From CAYVFC01 sp964450715 (GTDB lineage Bacteria > Myxococcota_A > Polyangia > Polyangiales > JAFGIB01), in assembly GCA_964450715.1 (NCBI GenBank), contig CAYVFC010000089.1, positions 1 to 33,917 of the forward strand: a stretch of DNA of 33,917 bases, given 5' to 3'. Shown one piece after another: positions 16,153 through 25,900 of this stretch. The translations under genes and the position numbers were made by a program. A model generated the notes under the pieces. That model was not told the origin of the DNA and ran no database searches. It was given only the letters and a program-made list of their open reading frames with translations. Every line of letters starts with the position of its first letter. Position 1 is the first letter of the stretch.

Positions 16153-16650
16153 ATGCCCGACGAGCAGCTGGACAGGCTGGACTACTACGCCTTGCTAGGC
16201 GTCGCCAGGGACGCGGATAGCGACGAGATCAAGCGCGCCTTTCAGCGCTTTGCGCGCAAGTACCATCCCGATCAGTACCCGGCGCCATCAGCGCTCGCCG
16301 AACGGGTGACCCGGATCTACCGGCGCGGTACCGAGGCCTATCGCATTCTCAGCCACGCCGAGTACCGGCCGCTGTATGACCAGGCCCTTAAGAAGGGCGC
16401 CCTGCGTTTGGACCCGGGCGAGGCCAGGATGGCCGTACACACCGCGGCGCCGAAGGAACAGCAGTCCGAGGTCGGTACCATGTACATCGACATGCTGGTC
16501 CAGGGTGCAGACAAGGCGCTCGAGCGAAACGATCACGATCTGGCCGAGCAGAGCCTGTCGGCCGCGCTGCAGATCGATCCGAAGAACGGTGATTTAGAAC
16601 GGAAGCTGCAAGAGGTGAAAAAGACTCTGAATGGAAAACGCCGCAGGTAG
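16153..16650 (+). CDS. J-domain co-chaperone
   Basis: A 165-aa protein with an N-terminal J-domain (about 9-75): DYYALLGVARDADSDEIKRAF, then the essential HPD tripeptide at 38-40 (KYHPDQYP). It lacks the Gly/Phe and zinc-finger regions of DnaJ. The C-terminal half contains a TPR-like helical pair (GADKALERNDHDLAEQSLSAALQIDPKNGDLERKL), which may bind clients or the Hsp70. The gene starts 2 nt after the Hsp70 stop with an ATG at 16153, so the two are a dedicated pair. It stimulates the ATPase of its partner by family analogy. Confidence 0.9.
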   Translation: MPDEQLDRLDYYALLGVARDADSDEIKRAFQRFARKYHPDQYPAPSALAERVTRIYRRGTEAYRILSHAEYRPLYDQALKKGALRLDPGEARMAVHTAAPKEQQSEVGTMYIDMLVQGADKALERNDHDLAEQSLSAALQIDPKNGDLERKLQEVKKTLNGKRRR

Positions 16651-16709
16651 CTCTCCAAACCCGGCGGGACCCGGTCCGCGTCCCGCTGCCTTCGCGGAAG
16701 GCTCGGTGA

Positions 16710-18278
16710 ATGATCGCGAGAAAAAACATCCTCCTCGTCTATCCCCGGTCGACGGTCGCTTCCTTTTCCGACCTGCGTCTGGTTTCGGATATCGTCAACA
16801 AGAAAGGCGGCTGGCTGAACGCGGGATTGCCCACCGTTGCCGCGCTGACGCCTTCGCATTTCACCGTCAAAATAGTGGACGAGGACGTCGAGCCCATCGA
16901 TTTTAACCAGCGCTACGACCTGGTAGGTCTGTCCGGATTCGCCAGTCACCTGGTACGGGCCGGGGAGATCGCCAGGGAGTTTTCCCGGCGTGGCTCGCTC
17001 GTCGTCAGCGGCGGGCCCTCGGTGTCGCTGAGCCCGGAGCGCTGGCGGACCTTCTCCGACGTGCTGTTCATCGGGGAGGCGGAGCGTACCTGGCCGCGCT
17101 TCCTTCGGGACTACCTCGCCGGTGACTATCGTAGCGAGTACCGGGAGCAGGACATCGTCGATCTCACCACCTCGCCCATACCGGACTACAGCGGTTTCGA
17201 ACGGTCTCTGGTCAAGCAGTACATCGGCGGGATCGTCCAGTGTAGCCGAGGATGTCCCTTCAATTGCGAGTTCTGCAGCGTTACCGCCTACCTGGGACGC
17301 AAGATGCGGTACAAGGAGGTGGAACCCATCCTTCGCGAGCTCGAGCAGCTTTCCGAGATGGGTTTGCGGACCGTATTTCTAGCGGACGACAACTTTTCGG
17401 CCGATCGCAAGCGATCGAAAAAGATCCTGAGGGCCATTCGCGACTGGAACCGCAAACAGAAGTACCCGCTCTCGCTCTCCACCCAGGTCTCCCTGGAGAT
17501 CGCCGAGGACGAGGAGTTCCTGGAGCTGGCGGCCGAGGCCGGGATCAGCAGCTTGAGCATCGGTTTCGAATCCATCAACGAGGAGAGCCTCAAGGAGACC
17601 GGCAAGCTGCACAACCTGAGAAAGAGTATGCTGGAGAGCGTCCGCGTCATCGAAGAGCACGGCATCATGCCCCTGGGCAATATGATCGTGGGCTTCGATC
17701 ACGACGACCTCTCCATTTTCCGGCGGCAGTTCGAATTCTTCCAGCAGGCGGGGATTCCCGGGGTGGCGATCTATATCCTGGAGGCCCGGGACGGCACCGC
17801 TCTCAAGCAGCGTCTAATCGAGGAGGGGCGGTATATCGAGGGCCACACGCTCCACGACACGGGTGTGACCATCCTGACGGTGCGTTCCTTCGTTCCGCTG
17901 AAGATGAGCGCCGAACAGTTGCAGCAGGGGGCCTACTGGCTCATTTCCAGGCTTCACGATTTGGACAACTTCACAGAGCGCCTGGGAGTATTCGTCGAGA
18001 ACTACGAGAAGTCGCCCAAGCGAGGCAAGTTGGCCATTCCCCGCCCCCGCCCCGAGTTGGAGGGCCTGAACATGCTCGGCAGGTTGATGAAGTACGTAAT
18101 GGTCAACGCTGCGACCGACGAGAAGAAGGCCTTTGTAAAGATGCTCGACTGCGCCGCTCATTTCAGCCATCCCCAGAGCTGGAACCTCGTGCTGGCCGCT
18201 TTCGTGGGGGTACTGAACGTCCGGCGCATGATGTTCGAAATTAACCCCGACCTGGAGCGGGTCGCCTACCCCTCGTGA
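16710..18278 (+). CDS. B12-binding-domain radical SAM protein (DUF4070 type)
   Basis: A 522-aa radical SAM enzyme. The first 150 residues form a cobalamin-binding-like Rossmann domain (YDLVGLSGFASHLVRAGEIA, SLVVSGGPSVSL). The 4Fe-4S motif CxxxCxxC is at C182, C186, C189 (CPFNCEFC), and SLSIGFESINEESLKETGK is a typical barrel strand. The C-terminal 130 residues resemble the DUF4070 region found on this subgroup. Relatives include the BchE-like and hopanoid-modifying enzymes; substrates are mostly unknown. The cobalamin DxHxxG motif is not obvious, so B12 binding may be lost. ATG at 16710 after GGAAGG. It lies 59 nt after the J-domain gene, possibly in one operon. Confidence 0.85.
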   Translation: MIARKNILLVYPRSTVASFSDLRLVSDIVNKKGGWLNAGLPTVAALTPSHFTVKIVDEDVEPIDFNQRYDLVGLSGFASHLVRAGEIAREFSRRGSLVVSGGPSVSLSPERWRTFSDVLFIGEAERTWPRFLRDYLAGDYRSEYREQDIVDLTTSPIPDYSGFERSLVKQYIGGIVQCSRGCPFNCEFCSVTAYLGRKMRYKEVEPILRELEQLSEMGLRTVFLADDNFSADRKRSKKILRAIRDWNRKQKYPLSLSTQVSLEIAEDEEFLELAAEAGISSLSIGFESINEESLKETGKLHNLRKSMLESVRVIEEHGIMPLGNMIVGFDHDDLSIFRRQFEFFQQAGIPGVAIYILEARDGTALKQRLIEEGRYIEGHTLHDTGVTILTVRSFVPLKMSAEQLQQGAYWLISRLHDLDNFTERLGVFVENYEKSPKRGKLAIPRPRPELEGLNMLGRLMKYVMVNAATDEKKAFVKMLDCAAHFSHPQSWNLVLAAFVGVLNVRRMMFEINPDLERVAYPS

Positions 18279-18292
18279 CCAGGGTCCCCCGT

Positions 18293-19120
18293 TCACGTGG
18301 TCGCGGCGCGTGAGCCCAGGTCGCGGCGGAGGTATAGCCAGAGGCCGAGGGTGACCCAGAAGGCGATGGAGACGAGCGACTGGACGGCGGGTCGGAGGCC
18401 GATGGCGGCGGCGGCGGCGGCCGGGCGGGGCCAGAAGGCGACCGATCGGCCGAGGTCGGGAAACGCCAGGCGGATGTGGTCCAGCAGCATTACCAGCAGG
18501 GACGGTTCCGATTCGGAATCGCCGAGCATCCGGGCGCCAGCGAATGCGGCCAGGGGAATACCGATCAGGATGGCGCAGGTTTCCATTGCACCGCGGGTCA
18601 GGGAAAGTGAGAAGGCGGCCGCCGCCACTAGAAGAAAGGGCAGTAGGAGACAGAGCCAAGCGAAAAGGGCGTTCGAGAGGCTGATCTGGTCCAGCGACCA
18701 GGCGGCGAAGCAGTATCCGACGTGCGCGATCAGGGCGCCGGCCGCGAGGAAGAGGGCCAGGGAGGTATACTGGGCGACGGCCAGGGGAAGCCGTCCCACG
18801 CCGAGGCAGAGGAAAAAGGCCGTGGTGCCATTGCGGCGCGACTCGGGCGCGAACATCGCGGAAAGGGCGAGCACCGCGAGAATGCCCCAGCGACTGATGG
18901 TGAGCTCTGCGATGCGCAGCTTGAGCAGGGCCTGGGCCCGCGAGAGCACCGGTTGTGCCCCGGGAACGAGGTCGGCGGCCGGCGAGGGAACGACGGAGCC
19001 GATCCAGTATTCGACGACGAGGGCCGCGACCACCAGCAAGGCCAGCAGCCAGGGGGCCTTGCGGCGGACGAGGTCGCGGATGAATACGCGGAGCAATGTC
19101 GGGAAGTGGTCCAGCTTCAC
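18293..19120 (-). CDS. ABC transporter permease (ABC-2 like)
   Basis: A 275-aa membrane protein with about six hydrophobic helices (WLLALLVVAALVVEYWIG, WGILAVLALSAMFA, YTSLALFLAAGALIAHVGYCF, LFAWLCLLLPFLLVAAAAF, ILIGIPLAAFAGA, IAFWVTLGLWLYL). The layout with an extracellular loop after helix 1 is that of ABC-2 exporters. Its GTG start (19120) overlaps the TGA of the ATPase gene (GTGA). Substrate unknown; antibiotic, lipid or polysaccharide export is possible. It is the last gene of the PhoH operon. Confidence 0.8.
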   Translation of the reverse strand: MKLDHFPTLLRVFIRDLVRRKAPWLLALLVVAALVVEYWIGSVVPSPAADLVPGAQPVLSRAQALLKLRIAELTISRWGILAVLALSAMFAPESRRNGTTAFFLCLGVGRLPLAVAQYTSLALFLAAGALIAHVGYCFAAWSLDQISLSNALFAWLCLLLPFLLVAAAAFSLSLTRGAMETCAILIGIPLAAFAGARMLGDSESEPSLLVMLLDHIRLAFPDLGRSVAFWPRPAAAAAAIGLRPAVQSLVSIAFWVTLGLWLYLRRDLGSRAATT

Positions 19121-20100
19121 TTCTCCGTGCCGGCCGAACCGTCGTCATACTCGCCGGAGCGTTCGGGCCGCTGCTCGCCGATCGCGTCGAGGTAGAATGA
19201 AGCCAGGCTGGTGCCAGGCTCGACGCGTCTGGGAAACACCCCGGCCTCCTGCAGGCGGGCGAGCAACTCACGGTCGTCGAGATCGGAGGTCAGCTTCAGA
19301 AGGCCTGGGTAACGCGAGCGCTCGAAGGGCAGCGCCTGTCGCTCGAGGGCGACCGCGTCGGCCTCGGAGACGTGTATCTCGCTCCGGCCCTCCGCGCGGG
19401 CGCGATCGAGCAAGATTCGCGTCTCGCCCGACACCACGGCGCGGCCGTCCTTGATGACGGCGACATGCGTACAGGCGCTCTCTACCTCGCCCAGCAGGTG
19501 CGAGGCGATGAGGGCCGTGCGTTCCCGTTTTCGTAGCTTCTCGAGCAAGCGCTCGAACTCGATCCGCACGGCTGCGTCCAGGCCGGCCGACGGCTCGTCC
19601 AGGATCAACAGAGGCGGATCGGCGATCAGGGCGGCCGCGAGCCCGATTCTGCGCGCCTGGCCCCGGCTCAGGGACGCGCAACGGCGATCCAGCAGTGGTT
19701 CGATACGGAAGTCGGCGACGATCCGGTCGAGCTCCTTGTTTTGCCTGGCGCCGCGCAAACCTCGCAGTGCACAGACCGCCCGCAGGGTTTGCCGAGCGGT
19801 GAGGAAGGGCGGAAGCCGGGTCTCCTCCAGCAGCACGCCGACCCGCTCGCCCTCGAGCTGACGTCCGGAGGTGGTGACGCGGCGCCCGAATCTGACCACC
19901 TCTCCTCCGTCCGGGCGCAGCAGTCCCAGCAGGCAGCAGATGGCCGTGGTCTTGCCCGCTCCGTTGGGGCCGAGCAGGCCGAGCAGGTCGCCCCGGCCGA
20001 CCCGCAGATCGAGGCCTCGAAGCGCGTCTACCGCAGGGCGGAACGGGCGGCGGAACGCCACGCGTACGTCGGCGAAGCTCGCGACCGGCTCTGCGGACAT
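19117..20100 (-). CDS. ABC transporter ATP-binding protein
   Basis: A 327-aa ATPase of the ABC-2/CcmA-like class, forming an exporter with the overlapping permease. Walker A is GPNGAGKT (44-51), Walker B LLILDEPSAGLD, switch ASHLLGE. The signature is degenerate, LSRGQ instead of LSGGQ, which occurs in this subclass. The C-terminal 90 residues (ALERQALPFERSRYPGLLKLTSDLDDRELL) are the small alpha/beta regulatory domain seen in drug or lantibiotic exporter ATPases. ATG at 20100, 2 nt after the HD-GYP stop codon. Confidence 0.88.
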   Translation of the reverse strand: MSAEPVASFADVRVAFRRPFRPAVDALRGLDLRVGRGDLLGLLGPNGAGKTTAICCLLGLLRPDGGEVVRFGRRVTTSGRQLEGERVGVLLEETRLPPFLTARQTLRAVCALRGLRGARQNKELDRIVADFRIEPLLDRRCASLSRGQARRIGLAAALIADPPLLILDEPSAGLDAAVRIEFERLLEKLRKRERTALIASHLLGEVESACTHVAVIKDGRAVVSGETRILLDRARAEGRSEIHVSEADAVALERQALPFERSRYPGLLKLTSDLDDRELLARLQEAGVFPRRVEPGTSLASFYLDAIGEQRPERSGEYDDGSAGTEK

Positions 20101-20102
20101 GC

Positions 20103-21681
20103 TTAGTACTCCGGCTCTTTCTCGGTGGCGCGGTAGACCTTCTGCTCCACGAAAATGCGTACCAATTCCTGGTCCAGGTATCCCGACGCAGCCTCGGTCT
20201 CGATGATCTGCAGGGAGCGGTCGAGGGGCAGCGCCTTCTTGTACGGTCTGTCTCGGGCGGTCAGCGCGTCAAATACGTCCGCTATAGCGATGATACGCGA
20301 TTGCAGCGAGATGTCGGGAGCGGTCGCGCCACGCGGATAGCCGCTGCCGTCCAGCCGCTCGTGGTGCGAGCCGGCGATGACCGGGATGCGCGCCATGGAC
20401 TTGCCCCAGGGAATGCGCGCCAAAAAACGGTGGGTATGCACAACGTGCGAACGTATTTCGTCAAGCTCGGAGGGGGTCAGCGAACCGCGGCGGGTGCAGA
20501 GGGCGGTGACCTCGTCCTCCCCTAGCAGCGGTCGCTGGTTGCCCTCGTGATCCAGGTAGGTTAGCCGAGCCAGCTCGAAGACGCGGGAAAAGTCGCCCTC
20601 GCTGAGCACCGTGGGCTCGTTGGCTTTCATCACGATATCCCACAGCTCCTGCAGCTCCGCTTGCCTTCGGCGTAGGTTGAGCTCGATCTCGGCTAGCTCG
20701 GACTCGCCGGCTCCTCGTCCGGCGAGCTCCAGCCGTTGCCGCCAGGCGTCCGATTCGGCCTCCTTGGCCGCGTAGGCGACGCGCAGTCGGATGGTCTCCT
20801 GCTGGTACGGGTAGAGTTTCTTCGCTTTGACCAACACCTCCTCACGGACGCCGATTTTGCCGAAGTCGTGCAGTAGGCAGGCGTACTCGAGCTCCTGCAG
20901 GTCGCGGGGGCCGAAGCGGATCTCCGCGTAGGGACCGCTCTTGATAAGGTCGACCTCGCGGGCTAGGGCGCAGGCCAATACGCTTACGCGTAAGGAGTGC
21001 CCGCTGGTGCTCGGATCGCGCTGCTCGATAGCCTGCACGCTGGCGCGGACGAATCCGGCGAATATCCTCTGGATCTCGTCGTAGAGTAGGGCGTTTTCCA
21101 GGGCGATGCCGGCCTGCGCCGCGAGCGTGGAGGCCAGCTCTTGGCTGCGCTCATCAAAGGCGATCACCTCTTGCTCGAAGTCCTCGGGGGTTTTGAGCTT
21201 GCGTTCCGGGTGCCGCTTTTTGTTGATGAGCTGAACCACGCCTATCACCTCGTCCTGAGCCGAGATGAGCGGCACGGTTAGCATGGAGCGGCAACGGTAT
21301 CCGAAGCGCTGGTCGAAGCTGCGGTCGAACTCGTAGGAGACGTTCTCGTCCAGCTCGTAGACGTCGGCGACATTGATGGGCGTCTGCATCAGCACGGCGG
21401 TGCCGGCCATCGAACGGTTGGAGACCGGCATGACGGACGCTCGGGACTGGAAATCCAGCGAGTCGTTTTGCGACAGCTTGAAGTGCAGTTGGCGTGAAAG
21501 AACGTCCTCCCCGCTCCCCTCCACGACGTAGATGCTGCCGGCGTCCGCCCCGGTGATCAGGCGGCTCTTTTCCAGCACCAGCCCCAGTAGCTTGTCCAAA
21601 TCCCTTTCGCGGGTGATGACCTTGGAGATCTCGATCAAGATGTCGATTAGCTCCGGGCTAGCGTCCACTATGGAACTTCGA

Positions 21682-21689
<8 letters not shown>
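20103..21689 (-). CDS. GAF-HD-GYP domain protein, probable c-di-GMP phosphodiesterase
   Basis: A 528-aa cytoplasmic signalling protein. Residues about 15-205 are a GAF sensor domain (MLTVPLISAQDEVIGVVQLINKK). The HD-GYP catalytic domain has H231, H274-D275 (LLHDFGKIG), H415, H442-H443 and DGSGYPRG, followed by IADVFDALTARDRPY, so the metal ligands seem intact. An extra helical block of about 105 residues (about 293-400, with VMKANEPTVLSEGDF) interrupts the HD domain. HD-GYP enzymes hydrolyse c-di-GMP; c-di-nucleotide specificity cannot be read here. It overlaps the PhoH stop by 8 nt, so the two are co-translated. No membrane segment is present. Confidence 0.88.
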
Positions 21690-22785
<1,096 letters not shown>

Positions 22786-22823
22786 GTAACGCTGAGGTCA
22801 ACCGTACCACGGGTTTGGCGGCC

Positions 22824-22890
22824 GCGCGAGATCGTAGTCAGGCCGGAACCGGGCGCGCGAGATCGTAGTCAGGCCGGAACCGGGCGCGCG
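22824..22890. repeat. 31-bp tandem duplication
   Basis: Two perfect copies of a 31-bp unit (22824-22854 and 22855-22885), starting GCGCGAGATCGTAGTC, and the first bases of a third (GCGCG). They lie in the 137-nt gap between the giant TPR gene and phoH, upstream of the phoH start. A similar but diverged motif (TCGGAACTGGGCGCGC) is present at about 30884-30899 upstream of the BamD gene. Confidence 0.9.
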
Positions 22891-22922
22891 TCGGCCCGGT
22901 CCTCGTTGCCGATACGGTGCGA

Positions 22923-25900
22923 CTACCTTCCCAGCGCGATCCCCAACCGGTGCCGCAACTCGAAGTACTGCTCCGAGACCCCGTAGCGGAGAAGCTCGCG
23001 CACCCGGTCCTTGCCCGGCAGCGCCGAGGCGCCTTCCGGGCTCGCCTCGATCACCGCGCTGGCCAGCTTGAGATCGTTGGACATGGTGAAGCCGATGCGG
23101 TCGGCGGTCAGATCCACGCCGGTCACCCAGCGTTTCATGTCCAGCTCCGGGGCGGACTGCAATAGCTTCTGTGTCATGCTGAGTAGGGTATCGCGCTGCG
23201 GGCCGGTCAGGTGCTGCTTGATGGCCGCGGTACAGGACTTGACCTGCGGCTCCAGGGTGGCGGGAACCGGGAACTTGGGCGCCACCATGCGGATGGCCGC
23301 CATCATCCAGGCCCTGAGCCCCGTGCCCGTGGGCACCATCTGGCGGATGAAGTGGCCCGGCCGGAAGTAGCTCAAGTGGCGGCCCGCGACAAAGGCCAGC
23401 GCCTGTTGCGGAGCGTTCGCTCGCGCTCCTTCCCCGATACCGATGGCCGGGGGAGAGGAGAAGAGGAAGGAGAGCCCGCCGGGATCCTGCGGGCGATGGT
23501 AGACCTCGGGCAGGTACATCCGGGCCGCGCCGGCGACATGGTCGAGCATGCGACCCATGGCCGTCTGATCGTTCGCCGGTATGGTCCTGAGCTCCGGGGT
23601 AACTCCGAAAGCCGCCAGCGGCTGTCCCTGCGAGGCCACCACCGCCGGCAGGATATAGGCGAAGATAGCCGTCAGCTCGGGTTGCTGCATGGGGTGAACG
23701 AGCAGGTCGCGCCAGGACTCCTCGGAAATCGGGTTCTTGACCTTGGGGAGTTGGGAGAGCCGGTACTTGCGGTAGAACTTCTCCTCGTCCGGTCCGCTCA
23801 TGTTGAGGTAGTTCAATACCTGGCATATGCACCAGGACTCGTCCGGCCTCTTGACTTTGGTATACGCCTTGCGCATCGCCCGGTAGGAGTCGACTCGGTA
23901 GGGGTCGGCATCCAGCAGCTCGCGATGCACGCGGACGCTCTGCTGGAAGAAGCGCTTGGGCTCCCGGGTGTAAATCTCGGTGAGCATCTCCTTGCGGTTG
24001 CGATTGTCCGGGTCCAGCTGCTGGGCCTGCTCGTAGACCGCGATGGCGTCCTCCAGCCTTCCCAACCGGTGCTGCAGGATTTCGCCCAGCGCGTCCATCA
24101 TCTGTACCGTCTTGGCCTTGGGGGCCGTGTCGTGTACGCGCCCGATCAGCGTCTCGTAGGCGTTGCGCAGCCGCTCCCAGTCCTGGTTCTGGGTCAGGCA
24201 CTCGACCAGCCCGTTGAAGGCCGCGTCCGAGGCCGGATCGTTGGCCAGCGCTTCCTCGTAGTAGTTGGCCGCCTCGTCGAAACGGCCCAGCTCGTGATGA
24301 GCGATAGTGGCCGCCGTGTTGTAGTACTTGGCCAGCTGGGTAGTGTCGTCCACCATCTCCGCGATGCGCAGGATGACCTCGATCAGCCGCGACCAGTCCT
24401 GCGTGTCGGAGTAGACCGCCATCAGCTTGGTCAGCAGGTTGCGGTTGTTGGGCTCGAGCTCCAACGCGGTAACGTAGGTCTGCGCAGCCGCCCGGCGGTC
24501 GCGGAGCTTCTCCAGGAAGACGTCTCCGGTCTGTACATAGAGTTTGAACGCTTCGCCCTTTTTGATCGCCAGGCGCGAGCGCAGTTGCAGCAACGCGACC
24601 ACCTCGTTCCATTCGTTCGCCGCCTCGTAGGCTCGGGTGAGCGCCTCAAGCAGGGCGGGATCCTCGGGCTGCAGCTCGCAGGCGCCCTTGAAAGTATCTA
24701 TCGCGCGCTTGGCCTGCTTGCTGGCCAGCTGTGCTTCGCCCAGGGCCAACAGCAGCCGGGCCTGGCCCGACTCGGGTAGATCCTCGCCGAACTTCTTGTA
24801 GATACGGTCGTAGAGCCTCTCGGCATCCCGTGCGTCTCCAAGCTGCATTAGCAGAGAGGCCAACCGCTCGTTTATCTCGAGGTCGTCCGGCGAGAAGTCG
24901 CGAGCCCGCTTGTAGACGTCCCGCGCGGCGTCGGTCTTGCCCAGTTTCTGGAAGGTCTCGCCCGCCAGCAGGCAGAGCGTGCTGGCCTCGGCCGGGCGCA
25001 TCTCGTCCACCCTGCCCAGCACCGACTCGAAGTGCTCGGCCGCCTCCTCGTACTTGTCCTGCTCGAAGTACATGCGGCCCAGCCCCACCGCTGCCTCGGT
25101 ACAGGTTCCGTCCAGCTCCAGCGCCAGCTCAAAGACTTCGCGCGAACTCTCGTCCTCGCCGAGCTTATCGCGATAGAGGGTGCCCAGCAGCGCCAGCAGC
25201 TCGGCCTTGCGGCGGTTGCCATCCGCGATCTCTATCTCGTGCCGCAGCATCTCCACCGTTCCGCGGTAATCGCCGCGTTGTTGGTAGATGCGGCGTAGCG
25301 CGTCCGCTGCGTCGGTCGCCGTGTTGTCCAGATCCAGCGCCTTTCGGTAGCGGGCGACCGCCCCTTCCTCGTCACCGACCTGCTCCAGCAGCACGCCGAC
25401 ACGGGTGAAGTAGCCCGACTGCCGGACCGGATCGGTCTCGTGCTCGGCCAGCCGCTCCATGGCTTCGATGGCCGCGGGGACATCGCCGACCGTGCTCTTC
25501 AGGCGTGCCACCAGATCCAGCGCCTCGGGCTGCTCGGGGTTGATGGCTAGGATGCGCTCGCAGACCACGATGGCGCGGTCGGGAGCCTCGAGTTCGCCCA
25601 TCAGTAGCTGGACGCTCTGTAAAAGCAGCTCTACCTTGCGCGCCCGGTCGTCCGTAGCGCGGGCGTGGCGGTCGAGCGTATCGACCATGTCGTCGAAGCG
25701 TTGCAGGTGGCGGTAGAGCCGAACCAGCGCGGTGTTCGCCCCCTCGTGGCCCGGGTCGGTCTTGATGACCTTCTCGAAGCTCTCGGCCGCCGCGGCGTAG
25801 TCAACGAACTCCTCTTCCAGCAGCAGTCCGATGCGCTCGAGCAGCGCGATGCGCTGCTTTGGCGTAGGCGACAGCTCCACCTGGGTGCGCAGGTTCTCCA

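Noticed and set aside
18297..19454. 385-aa open frame on the plus strand
   Set aside because: It is antisense to the ABC permease and ATPase and is Arg/Ala-rich without domains.
23211..24779. 522-aa plus-strand frame
   Set aside because: It is antisense to the TPR array of the giant gene, whose repeats are clearly coding.
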